From Eopsaltria australis (Eukaryota; Chordata; Aves; Passeriformes; Petroicidae): 64,000 nt of DNA. Made by a program: the position numbers and the translations under genes. Within the stretch, counting starts at the first letter, position 1. Each line of letters begins with the position of its first letter. Location of the stretch: assembly GCA_034509425.1 (NCBI GenBank), contig JAVTVJ010000068.1:4526001-4590000 (forward strand), read 5' to 3'. Positions 1 through 10,079 of the stretch are shown in pieces. The notes beneath the pieces are model-generated. The model saw only the letters and a list, made by a program, of their open reading frames with translations. It made no database searches and was not told the origin of the DNA.

Positions 1-592
1 ACCTGGGAAAATACCAACCATAAGATGCACAGCACCAGCTGCACTTTCTCCCTGTGCAAAATGGGAATGGTGTCACTGAGCCAGGTTTGTAAAGCATGTC
101 AAGAGCTGAGAACAGACATTCCCTGGGGGACTCTGGCTCTGTCTGCACAGCAGTGGTTCAGGGCAGCAGGAGTGGGCACACAAATTAAAAGTTAGTGCTG
201 AGAACTTGTCCCTACACTGTGCCTGTTGCAGGGGCTTGCCAAATCCAGCCTTGCAGACTGAACACCCTTCAGCAGCTGGAATATCTTAGATGTGTTCCTT
301 AAGCACATCCTGCAGTTTAGTTTTGTATGAAAGTAACCCAGTTTGCATGGTCCCAACACACTCTATGATGTTAATCAAGACATGGTGTGTGAGAATAGGA
401 AGGAAATTCACTCTCAAAGCACATTTGTGATCAAGCCACGAAAATGCAGGTGTACCTTATGAAAGTTAAAGATCAAAATAATTAAAAATAAAAAAAAAAG
501 ATCAAAAATTGACAAAATGCATTGCTGTTATATTATTAAGAGAATCATCTTAAGAAAGGTGATAATACAGTAGGGGATGAGTTTATCAGTCC
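1..592. other. Unannotated non-coding sequence
   Basis: This is AT-leaning unique sequence without a recognisable gene or repeat. A short A-rich stretch lies around 479-500. All frames are closed at short distances. It ends at the 3' tail of the first CR1 element. Confidence 0.7.
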
Positions 593-640
593 ATCACAGA
601 ATCATAGAATCATAGAATCATAGAATCATAGAATCACAGA
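593..640 (-). repeat. CR1 3' octamer tail, six units
   Basis: Six tandem 8-bp units of the form ATCAYAGA are visible: one ATCACAGA, four ATCATAGA and a final ATCACAGA, followed by ATGG. CR1 3' ends normally carry only a few copies of this octamer, which is the priming and recognition tail of the element. Here it forms a small microsatellite. Confidence 0.95.
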
Positions 641-1278
641 ATGGTTTGAGTTGGATGGGGCCTTAAATATCACCGGGTTCCAAACCCCCCTGCCACAGGC
701 TGGAACACCTTCCAATAGACCAGGCTGCTCAAAGAGCCATCCAGCCTTGCCTTGAACACATCCAGGGAAGGGGCATCCACACCTTCTCTGGGCACCTCTG
801 CCAGTGCCTCACCACCCTCACAGTAAAGAGTTTCTTTCTAATATCTAATCTAAACCTACTCTCTTCTGGTTTGAAGCCATTCCCTCTTGTCCTATCCCTA
901 CCTGCCCTTGTCAAAGGTCCCTTTCCAGCTCTCCTGTAGGCCCCTTTAGGTACTGAAAGGCCACAGTAAGGTCATTACAGAGCTGTCTCTTCTCCAGGTT
1001 GAACAGCCCCAACTCCCAGCCTGTTCTTACAGGAGAGGAGTTCCATCCCTCTAATCATCTTGGTGCCAGTGCACATTGCCAGCTTCTCACCCACCAGCAC
1101 CCCAAGTCCTTCTTGGCCAGGCTGCTCTTGATCCATTCCTTCCCCAGCCTGGATTGGTAACAGGGCCCTGGCCCCGGTGCAGCACCTTGCACTTGGTTTT
1201 CTCAAACCACATAGGGCTCCTATGCACCCACTTCTTGTCCAGGTCCCTTTGGATGATATCCCATCCTCCAGGAGTGTC
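593..1278 (-). mobile_element. CR1 LINE fragment (3' part, minus strand)
   Basis: This is a 5'-truncated copy of the CR1 non-LTR retrotransposon, read on the minus strand. The 3' end lies at the left as an octamer tail (593-640). It is followed by the typical complement of the CR1 3' region: GGCACCTCTGCCAGTGCCTC near 790, the CCCTCACAGTAAAG block near 815, the CCCTCTTGTCCTATCCCTAC block near 880, and the block near 985-1025 that corresponds to the CR1 sequence ending in a GAGAAGAGA-type motif. The leftmost 5' portion recognised is near 1265 (complement of a GATATCATCCAAAGGGACC-like segment). Relative to the CR1 consensus as I remember it, a stretch of very roughly 200 bp is missing around 1065-1080. 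Short open frames on either strand here, such as minus 975-1292, belong to the element and are not genes. The 5' boundary is approximate. Confidence 0.93.
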
Positions 1279-2225
1279 AATACATGGCTCATTCTGCCTA
1301 AAAAGTAATTTCAGAGGTACTGAAATTGTTCAAGAACAGGGCTTAGATTTGATTAGTATTTTTGACAGAAAAGAGGAGGCAGTGAGACTTAACAAAGTCA
1401 AAACATTTCATTGCAGCAATTCTCTGAACACAAAAATATGTCATTTTCAGATTTGATAAATGAAACTTTTCAACCTTTAATTCTGAAACAGTGTGTTCAT
1501 TTAAATATATGATCTGGATTTTGGAAAATCATAGAATAAGGTTTTAAACTGTACTAAGTATACCAAAACAGAAGAAAGGATTTGGTTTTAGTCTAATGCA
1601 ATATAATCTGCATCTTTTTGTGGTAAATGAAATATTTCTTCTTTTTTGTCTGGGGCTATTAAGAAAGAATTCTGGATGAATAACAGGTGTTTATGTTGAT
1701 CATTGAATGTATTTCCTATCCATACCACCTGACAATTGTATGTGTCATTCACGCAGCTCTTCAAAATGCAGCTGTGAGTTTTGTGGACGAGAGGATAATT
1801 TGCTTTAGGTAAATTCTGTCAATAATTTTATTTCGTCATTTCTAAAAAAAAAAAAAAAAAAAAAAATTAAAAGCCCCAGAGGATATGATATGGGAAATTC
1901 TACCTAGTTTTTTGGCACAGGTTTTGACCACATATGCTTATATAGATAATTGTGGCTTCTCTGCTCTTGTACAGCAGGAGTTTCCAGGAATGTCACTACA
2001 TTTAGTTGTGCCCTGTGAGTATTCTCATACTGCGATTTTCACAGTTGCTTATGGATGTTGAGTTTTCTTCTCAATAATGAGCTTCATGGGCAGCCACATC
2101 TCAGCCATGGACTTCACAATCTCAAGTTTAGTTCCACTTTCACTGTAAATACAATAAAGCTTTTATTCCAAGTCGATGCCTGTAACAAAATAGAATCACT
2201 TTCCTTCCATCCTTTTAATAGATGT

Positions 2226-2229
<4 letters not shown>
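1279..2229. other. Unannotated AT-rich sequence
   Basis: This stretch is unique and AT-rich, with no recognisable gene. It contains the 23-nt poly(A) at 1844-1866. No processed-pseudogene body or clear LINE sequence is visible on either side of the poly(A). Confidence 0.65.
1844..1866. repeat. Poly(A) tract, 23 nt
   Basis: An uninterrupted run of 23 A residues. The flanks show no polyadenylation signal at the usual distance that belongs to a recognisable retrocopy, so I call it a simple homopolymer. Confidence 0.95.

Positions 2230-2264
<35 letters not shown>
2230..2264. repeat. Poly(T) tract, 35 nt
   Basis: An uninterrupted run of 35 T residues, the longest homopolymer in the window. If it were the poly(A) tail of a minus-strand retrocopy, a polyadenylation hexamer would be expected just to its right in complement form. 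The sequence at 2265-2300 does not show one. It is probably a length-polymorphic homopolymer. Confidence 0.95.
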
Positions 2265-2265
<1 letters not shown>

Positions 2266-5200
2266 TGGCTAAAGCTTCACCTGTGAACAGATCCACAGTT
2301 GCAGGCAGGTTGGTTAGCACCTGGAAGAGGAGTTTCTGTGTGCAGGAGCTTTCCCCCCCATTTAGATGTTGCTTTTCACCATTGTTCACATTCCCTGCCA
2401 GTTGCACAAAAATTGTGTGCAAGCACTCTGTTACTAAAGGTGCCATGGTGTGAATCCATCCCAAGGCAAGGGGCCCTGCTGGTAGCAACCTGGTGCCATT
2501 GCTTTTGTCTATGCTGAGACCCAAAGTGGGCACTCTCTGGCACTGGGAAAGTGAAGGTGGGAGATGGAGTAAGGGTTCTGACAGTTACACTCTTCCCTTA
2601 TAGTGGAACGAATGGATTCACACAGTGGTGCAACCCCTCTTGGTCACACATGTTGTTTTCAGAAATACACAGAGGAAGAGATTTCCCTAAAAATGCAAAC
2701 CAGATATCAGAGAAATTCACACATACATTTTGCATGACCTCTGTTTCTCTCTTGAATCACCCAGCTTATCCAGAATTAAAGGGCCTGGATTTCGCTGGGT
2801 GGCATGTTCCATCCTGCCATGGAGGAGAAAACGCTGGCACTCACCTGGCGTTGTAATGTAGGTCATGCATGCTGCAGCACAGCAGCTGAACAAATGTGAG
2901 CACTGCCAAAAGGCTCTGTGGATGGTCCTGAGAGAAACAACAAACAGTTTACTTTATTGCCACCTCTCTATATCCCCCTTTTTTCATTTCCCCCCTCTCC
3001 AAATCAAATGAGGTATAAAACAAATTCCATGGCTGGTTCTGTTTTCTGTTGGTGCCTGATCACTTCAGAGCCTACAGAGTGTGGACACTTGCAGTGTACA
3101 TGACGTTCAGACTCTGGCTCTTTGAAATATGCACTGCTTCGATTTTTGTCCTTAACCTCTCTATGTTCTGGGTGTATGCACAGCTGTTGATGGGTTAGAG
3201 GGAGGAGATGCTCTGCCTGTTTTAGGTTGGCCATATATGAGACTGAATTTTAAGAGACTGGATTCTTGGGGTACACTTGTGAGTATTCATATGTGAATGT
3301 GTGTTTGTGTGGGTCCAAGCAGGGATTTTATTGAGGTTTTTGAAGGATTTTGAGTGTGGCTGACTCTGTATCAGTGCAGAACCAGAATGCTGGCTTTGCA
3401 AAGCTCTTGAAAGCCTGGGGAGATGAAGCCACAAGCGATGGTTCCCTTTACTGTAGGAATTGAGGAGGCAGCCATGTTAGTCAGGTGACACTGTCAACAT
3501 GAAAGGTGTGTGGTAGAGGAGCCTTTGCTGTGTATATGTTTCAGTGACTTAATAGCATGTGAGACTCTTAGGACAGGTGACCTGTGAACAAGACATTGAG
3601 ATGTCTTGGAGGAAAACATATAGATGAAAGCCAAATTCCTTGCTGGTACTCCATGGGAGCTAGGAAAAATGTTCATATTGCAAGAAGCCAAGTCACTAAC
3701 TCCATCTCCAAGTTGCTTTTTCTCTGCTGTTCAGGAAGAAGCTGGAGGAAAGGCAGAGATGTAGTGCTCGTCCTCAGCACTCACGTGGCGTTGTGAGGAT
3801 CTGGGAATACGTGCCATGGGTTGCTCTGTCATGAAGGCTTATCTTCACAGCACACAGCTACCTCTCCCAGGGTGCAGCAGAAGTACAAGCCAGCCCTGAT
3901 AAGGGGGAAAAAAAGCAGAAGTTAGCATCAAATGTCCTTTCTCATTCCAATTGCTTTCCAGGTTGCCATGCACCAAATTGTCTGTTTATTTGCCCCTGGA
4001 GCACTTAGTTCTAGTGTGTATGATTATATACTACTTTTTTGGCCCTGTTTGGAGACAATGAGTGGGTGTGTTTGTTCTGGTAGCTTTAGGGTAAGAAACA
4101 GCAAAAGAGGTACCATCTCCTCTGTAGCTGAGAGGAAGGTGAGCACTGATTCTGTTATTACAACAGACTCCATCCTGGGGTTTGCCGACTCCATGCATGG
4201 ACATGCACGAATAAGAGGAAGAGCAGGGAAATGAATAAATGGAAACAGAACATCAGTAGTGACCATGTTTGAATGTTAAATGTTATTTTTCAAGGCAGCC
4301 TCTTTCATTTCACAAAGGACAAGGCTGCTTGCATGTTTGAGGGTAATTCACACATAAAATTTAGCCCATTGCCAGGATGGGATATGGGTGTCACTTCCCA
4401 GTACACTACCCTGCTTTACAAATTACTGTGTCTTTTTAGGAAAAGAAGGGAAAAGGTTGTGAATTAGGCACTTAAAACTCTGAGAAATGTACTTTCAGTG
4501 AGAGGATTATCTTCTGACTCCCAGACAACAGCAGATGTGAACCCAGCCACTGAACTTGCTCCCATAGTGTTCTGGGTTACAATGGAACTATTTCTGTTAA
4601 AACTGCAAGACCATAATGTTTCCAGATCTTGTTGGAAGCAGCAAAGAGAAAACCTTTATTTTCATACTTGGCTAGGGCAGTTTTAGTGAGGTTTCTGGTG
4701 GCAGTTTCCTCACCTCCTCACCTCACCCATTATTCCCACAGAGGGACTTGGAAGGCATGCAGTGGTAAAGATGTTTATAATTCACTGATGAGCCCCACAA
4801 AAATATCCATAGATTGGCACAATCTAAAATCCAGGGGCACAGGAATTTTTTCTCCTGCCTCCTACTGTCTCTTAGCCAAGACTGAGTCTTTCAAAGCCTG
4901 TCACTTGAGATTGTATCATTTTCTTTGCTGACTTTCCCTTGAAGGGAGGGGTGCTTCCTCTCCAAGTCTCCAGAAGCCAGAGGGGAAAGACAAGAAAAGC
5001 TGGAAAAAATAGGCCATCTCCCTAGATTTGCCCTCAAACCTGAAACAGATCTATAATCCACAAAGTTGGTGTCTTCGAAAATGGAGGGGCCCCTCGGGCA
5101 GGAGCCGTCGCCAGCAGCCAGGGATGAATGTGCTGGAGGGGTGCAGGGGGGATCCCATGGGCAAACCCTGTCTGCAGAGGACAGAGGGAGCTGCCTGACA

Positions 5201-7983
5201 CCCACAGCTGCCCTCAGCTCTGCTTTTGGTGCTGCTTTTGGAGCAGCGGCCAGCCCAGCTCCTGGGAAACCCACACCCTGCATTGCTGCCTATCTCTTGC
5301 TATCTATTGCTGCCCTCCCAGCTGATTGCAGCTTGTGCCCCAAGGAACAGCACAGTTCCCCCCACGTTTTGTGATCTTATCTGGGGAATTCTGAATGTTT
5401 TCTTTCGCTGGGTTGGGTTGGTTTGGTTTGTTTTCTAGGACAGCACACTTCCTGAGAGGATCAAATTAAGCAGCATCACTAACTGCATTTTTTCTTCCTT
5501 CATTGTTTTCTTCCAGTCCTCATTTTCTCATTCTCCTTCTTTGTGGATAGATTTTAGGCGTGATACTCAGAGATGCTGAAAGCAATTTATGAGCTGGAAG
5601 AACCAGTAAACCACAGGAAACTTACTGCAATTTAGAAAAGACTGGGAAAGCAGGGAGGTGAGGAGCAGCTGTTACCACAACTGAAATAGGCTGCAGGACA
5701 CAGCTGATGGTTTCTGTGGGAGAAGCAGGACTGTACACAGATAAGCTTCCCTAATCATCAAGAAACTAAAGGGAAAAAAAATTTGAGTCCATAGGAGGTA
5801 TTCAAGAGGATTCCTTTGTTGCCTGTTGGCTCATCCATTCTTGGGTTAAATAAGTCTGGGATGAGATGGAAAAATGTGCCACAGGGACACGCTTTGATTC
5901 TTTTCCACTACAACAACTCTGCAAGGTCTTGCAGATTTTTTGACTATATGAGAAGAAAAATAAATATTCAAGAGTGAATGGACCAACAGATACCAGATCC
6001 TTAAAATGGCTGACTTGTTTTATGTCTCTGGTTGCAGGGAGTTCATACACATCTGTGCTTCTCTGCGTGTACTTGTTACACATCAAAATAAACCTCTTAG
6101 CCCTGGTTCATTGAGATGTAGATGATTCATTCCAATGGAGTTGGTCAAATTACTGATTTTCTTTACAGTAAGGCATATTCTTGAGTACCTTCTGAAAACA
6201 AGACTTTCACCTTTAGCACAGAAAATACATTGGGGCAAAAAAAATTAAAGGAACTTTTCTCTGTTTTTGGAGAGCAGATAGGAAAAGCTTCTTTCCTGCC
6301 AAATAAAAGTAATATTGCATCTTTAAAGAAGATCCATACCTATATGCAAAACACAAGATAAAGAAGACTAATGTGAGGGCAGTAACATGGCTGCTGGCAT
6401 GATCATGTGTGTTAGAGAAATTCTGTGGTAGTCATCCAGGTGCAACGTCAATCACAGAAAAAGTAACAAAGCTACAAATACCAGATCTCATGTTGCGTCA
6501 TAGACCAGTGACAAAACAGGGAGCAAAGCATTCTTGCATTTTCGACAGTATTAAAGGCTCTCGTGTTTCATATGGAAGAGAGAAAGGTACACAGTTAGGG
6601 GTTTAACTGGAAGTGTAACTTTGCAACCCCAGCCTGTGGACACTTGCATGGTTTTCCTCGTCCTGTGGTGCACAGGAGATGAGACACAATAACCTAAGGA
6701 TCACCACTGGGTTACTGAAACCACTTGAGTTGTGTTTGTACCAATGGGAGTTTCAAACTGTGAGCTGAGGAATCCTTTAGTTCTATGTGTGTGTGGGTAG
6801 TATCTAATTTTTTTCTGTTAATTAATTTTAGCTTTTATCTGGAGAGCTTTCACTCTTTAGAGTCTTTATGTTCTCCTTGTGTTCCATGAAACTTTTCAGG
6901 ATTTCTATCTCTTCCATTATTTTCAGTTTTCATACCAAAATTGTGTTTTGTTTATATGTTTTCCCAACTTCTGTGATTCTCCTTGCCCCTCTCCTCAGCC
7001 CTGTGAGGTTCACACCAAACTATAGAGTTCCTGTGGAGCTTTTCTATAAGACCAGATCCTTTTCTACTGGTGATCTACCAGTGGGGTAACCTAGACTGTG
7101 ACTATTATGTATTTGAGCCTTTAGCTCTTCGTGAAAGAAGCAGTTCACTTGTAAAATATCTGAGTTAACGAACAAGAAGTGGCTAGGTTTTTTCTTTATC
7201 TAGGAACCATTTCTTTTCATTCAATTGGCTCAGTATTGCCTCTGTTCTGCTCTTTACTAAGATAAGCAACAAGGAGCTTAACAATCAGAGAGGGAATGGG
7301 ATCAGTTTGGTGTCTCCAGTAAAACCCCAGCTTTTTATAATGGGGTAGTTTACAGTGCTAGTGAGTTTCTGGGGAGAGTCTGGATACTGTAGTCTTCATT
7401 CATGAAGCAGCTGCTCCTGTTCATATTCACACATTGGACACATCATCATGAATGATAAAGTGGTGCAGAGCCCTTCTGTAGGGTCCTGAAGTGCTGGCTG
7501 CCCCTTTCTCAGCCAGCACTGCAGAGATATCTGCAGCAGCTACGCTGCCATGACACAGCACAGCTGCTCCTCTGAGAGTCCTCTTCCAACTGCTTATTCT
7601 TCGTCCCTCATTGCAGACAAAACCTACCCATTTAAGCCCTCAAGGCACAGCATTTTCTTAATTTTTTGTCTGCTGTTCTTTTTCTTCCTCACTTTCCCAA
7701 ACAAATAAACCCCAAATCCCTGAATGTATTGACTTGATGACATGTCTGGGCAATTATGTCACCAGTGATGTCACTGGTAAAATACAGATATATAAATGCA
7801 TAAAGCATGCTTTTCTGGCCAATTGCCCTGAGGAGTATGCTGTGTAGATCAACACATCTAAAGGATGTATCAATTAAAGAAACACTGAACCTAAACAACC
7901 TAGTGATGGAGGGATGAAGTTAATATGCATCTGGTTTGACTTGCACTGGCCTTTCTGAATTTCCATCTGTTTTTCTGTACAAG
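2265..7983. other. Unannotated non-coding sequence
   Basis: About 5.7 kb without a recognisable gene, RNA gene or transposon. The composition alternates between AT-rich sequence and a GC-richer patch near 4.93-5.36 kb, where open frames occur on both strands as expected from fewer stop codons. A minor TG-rich stretch lies near 3286-3313, and a GGTTT-rich stretch near 5408-5432. Open frames reach about 130 codons (minus 4891-5283) and show no domain I recognise. Confidence 0.6.
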
Positions 7984-8350
7984 CACAGAATCACAGAATG
8001 CTAAGGGTTGGACTGGACCTTAAAGATAATTTTGTCCCACTCCCCCTGCAATGGGCAGGGACACCTCCCACTAGACCAGGTTGCTCAAGGCCTTATCCAA
8101 TGTGGCCTAGTACACTGGCAGGGTTGGGTCATCCACAGCCTCTCTTGGCAACCTGTTCCAGTATCTCACCACCTTCACAGTAAAGAATTTCTTCCCAAAA
8201 TCTGGCCTAAATTTCCTGTCTATCAGTTTGTAACCATTACTCCTTGTCCTATCACTACAGTTCCTGATAAAAAGTCCCTCTCCAGGTTTTCTGCAGGCCC
8301 CCTTCAGACACTGGAGGATTGCTATGGGGTCTCCATGCAACTTTCTCTGT
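7984..8350 (-). mobile_element. CR1 LINE fragment (minus strand)
   Basis: A second 5'-truncated CR1 copy on the minus strand. Its tail at the left is CACAGAATCACAGAATG, then the complement of the CR1 3' region follows: GTTGGACTGGACCTTAAAG, the GGGCAGGGACACCTCCCACT block, the CACCACCTTCACAGTAAAG block, and a CTCCTTGTCCTATCACTAC block near 8240. The match fades near 8340-8355, where a short (GA)n run begins. It is diverged, as expected of an old copy. Open frames inside it (plus 8008-8352, minus 8107-8340) are element-derived. Confidence 0.92.
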
Positions 8351-8357
8351 GAACCTG

Positions 8358-8371
8358 GAGAGAGAGAGAGA
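8358..8371. repeat. (GA)7 dinucleotide repeat
   Basis: A perfect 14-nt GA run at the truncated 5' edge of the preceding CR1. It is short and probably incidental. Confidence 0.85.
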
Positions 8372-10038
8372 TAGACCTTTGGGATACATGGTCATGAGGA
8401 AACCGAAAAAGGACCCAAAGCAACACAAGCTAGAGACTTCATCTCAACACTGGTTAGAGGATTGTCATCCTCAATTTATTGTCTATTTTCTTCACCACGT
8501 TCCTTGTCCATCTTTGGGTGCCATTTGGGCTCAGGCTAGGTGAGTTTGGCCACCTTCCCTTACTGATGTTCTCTGCCCACACTTGCTTCCCTGTGTGAAC
8601 AGAGGAGCATCTCTGCTCGTTTCCTTTACTGTATCACCTCTCAGACTGGGGCTAAGCCAGGCAATACAAGAGCCCCTGTGCTCTACTGTAACCACAGGTT
8701 CCCCTCCTGTGCAACTGCTGTTGGCCCAGATGGTTCTCTGTCAACTACTAGTGCAGCTAATTCGTCTTCATGTAGAATCTTTTCTTATCCAAACTGAATT
8801 ATAGTACGTTATTTTCAGACTGTTTTTCCAACCTGAATTGTACTCTGGTCCTCTGGGGCATGGACAGCCCCCTTCAGTGTGGCATTACCAGGAGATCTTG
8901 CTTCTCTCCCTTTTAATGCAAAGATCCATGCTTACCCTTTTCCAGCCTCTTCAGCCCTCTACAAGTTCTCAGAGATGACCACTAATGAGCCTATTAATAA
9001 CTGCCTCTGTTAGCTCTCTAAGTACTTTTGGATTAATTTCCTCAGACTCTCATGATTTAAGAGGATCTGTCCATTTAAGTACTTTCTAACCTGATCTTTC
9101 CATGACCCAAGCTGAGGTCATTCTCTTTCATAGGTACTAGTTGTTATAGAAACATTATTGCAACTGACTTTTTTTGTAAGCATTAATACAAGCAAGACAT
9201 TAAACACTTCTAACAGGTTTGCTCTTCTTCAGATATGAGCTTGTCTCCAAAAGAGGAGGCTATCCTGAAACCCATGGCTGGCTGAGGGCAAGGTTTCAGG
9301 CCAGCCTTCAAACAGTTTTTCCACTGTGAGCAAGCCTTTCAGTTAAATGTTCTGGCCCAGCTGACAGGACAAGGAGTGAGATGTGTGCCCCATTCCTCTT
9401 CTCACATGGCCAGTGTTCTCGGAGCAGGAGCAGGGAGCAGATGGAGAAATGCTCTATTCCCACTCGCTGTGGTATGGACTGCCCTGCAGACTGTTTGTGC
9501 AGGTGCTGCTAGATTATCATTATCAGACCTCACACTATAAAAAATTGAGTTTCTATGCTTTGAATTAAAAGAGTGATGACACGACAGATTAACTTCTTCC
9601 TTTTTCACCTCCTGCACGTACCTATGCTCTTTTCCACAACCTCCATATAATAACAATAACAATAACAACAGAAAACAAAGCAAATTCACAACCCACGCAG
9701 GAAACTCATGAGCTGCACACTCGGTGTTATTTTTTATGTTGTGCCTGCCAAAACCAACATGAGTCTGCCTCAGGGATGTGAAAACATCTCGAATTTATTT
9801 GAAATGAGTATTTTTCTCTGACTCCTCCCTCCTCTTCCCATACCATTTTGATGACCAGCCAGTCTGTAAAAGTTTTCTGGCAAACTCTGCTCTGAGGGAA
9901 CAATATACAACAGCTTCAGCTTTGCACAGAAAGGCAAAGGGTTGCCTTGAAAACCAGTGCTATTGTTGACCAATTTCTGGATAACAGCATTCATTAGTGT
10001 GCTCCTTCTTCTGCAGTGGTTGTTTCTTGGCTGACTAA
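8372..10038. other. Unannotated non-coding sequence
   Basis: No recognisable gene or transposon. A short hexamer-like repeat of AATAAC units lies at about 9649-9669. The left part of a 172-codon minus-strand open frame (9770-10288) overlaps this interval, and I do not recognise its translation. Confidence 0.6.
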
Positions 10039-10039
10039 A

Positions 10040-10079
10040 GTGTGTGTGTCTCTGTGTGTGCGTGTGTCTGTGTGTGTCT
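10040..10079. repeat. Imperfect (TG)n microsatellite
   Basis: About 40 nt of TG repeats interrupted by TCTC, GCG and TCTG variants. The alternating purine-pyrimidine pattern is of the kind that can adopt Z-DNA. It is the source of the His/Thr-rich segment in the minus-strand open frame that crosses it. Confidence 0.9.

Noticed and set aside
593..640. Short regularly repeated units resembling a CRISPR array
   Set aside because: These are contiguous octamers of a CR1 tail, with no spacers and a vertebrate context.
975..1292. 105-codon minus-strand open frame
   Set aside because: It lies within the CR1 fragment and is made of CR1 sequence; not an independent gene.
2230..2300. Processed pseudogene with its tail at the poly(T)
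   Set aside because: No complement of AATAAA within the expected distance and no recognisable gene body to the right.
2055..2533. Open frames of 132 and 139 codons on opposite strands
   Set aside because: Both depend on the 35-nt poly(T), giving Phe or Lys runs, and no domain is visible.
2837..3794. 17 of 18 nt direct repeat (GCACTCAC.TGGCGTTGT) at 2837 and 3777
   Set aside because: Flanks do not match, and about one such pair is expected by chance in 64 kb.
8008..8352. 114-codon plus-strand open frame
   Set aside because: It is the antisense of a CR1 fragment.
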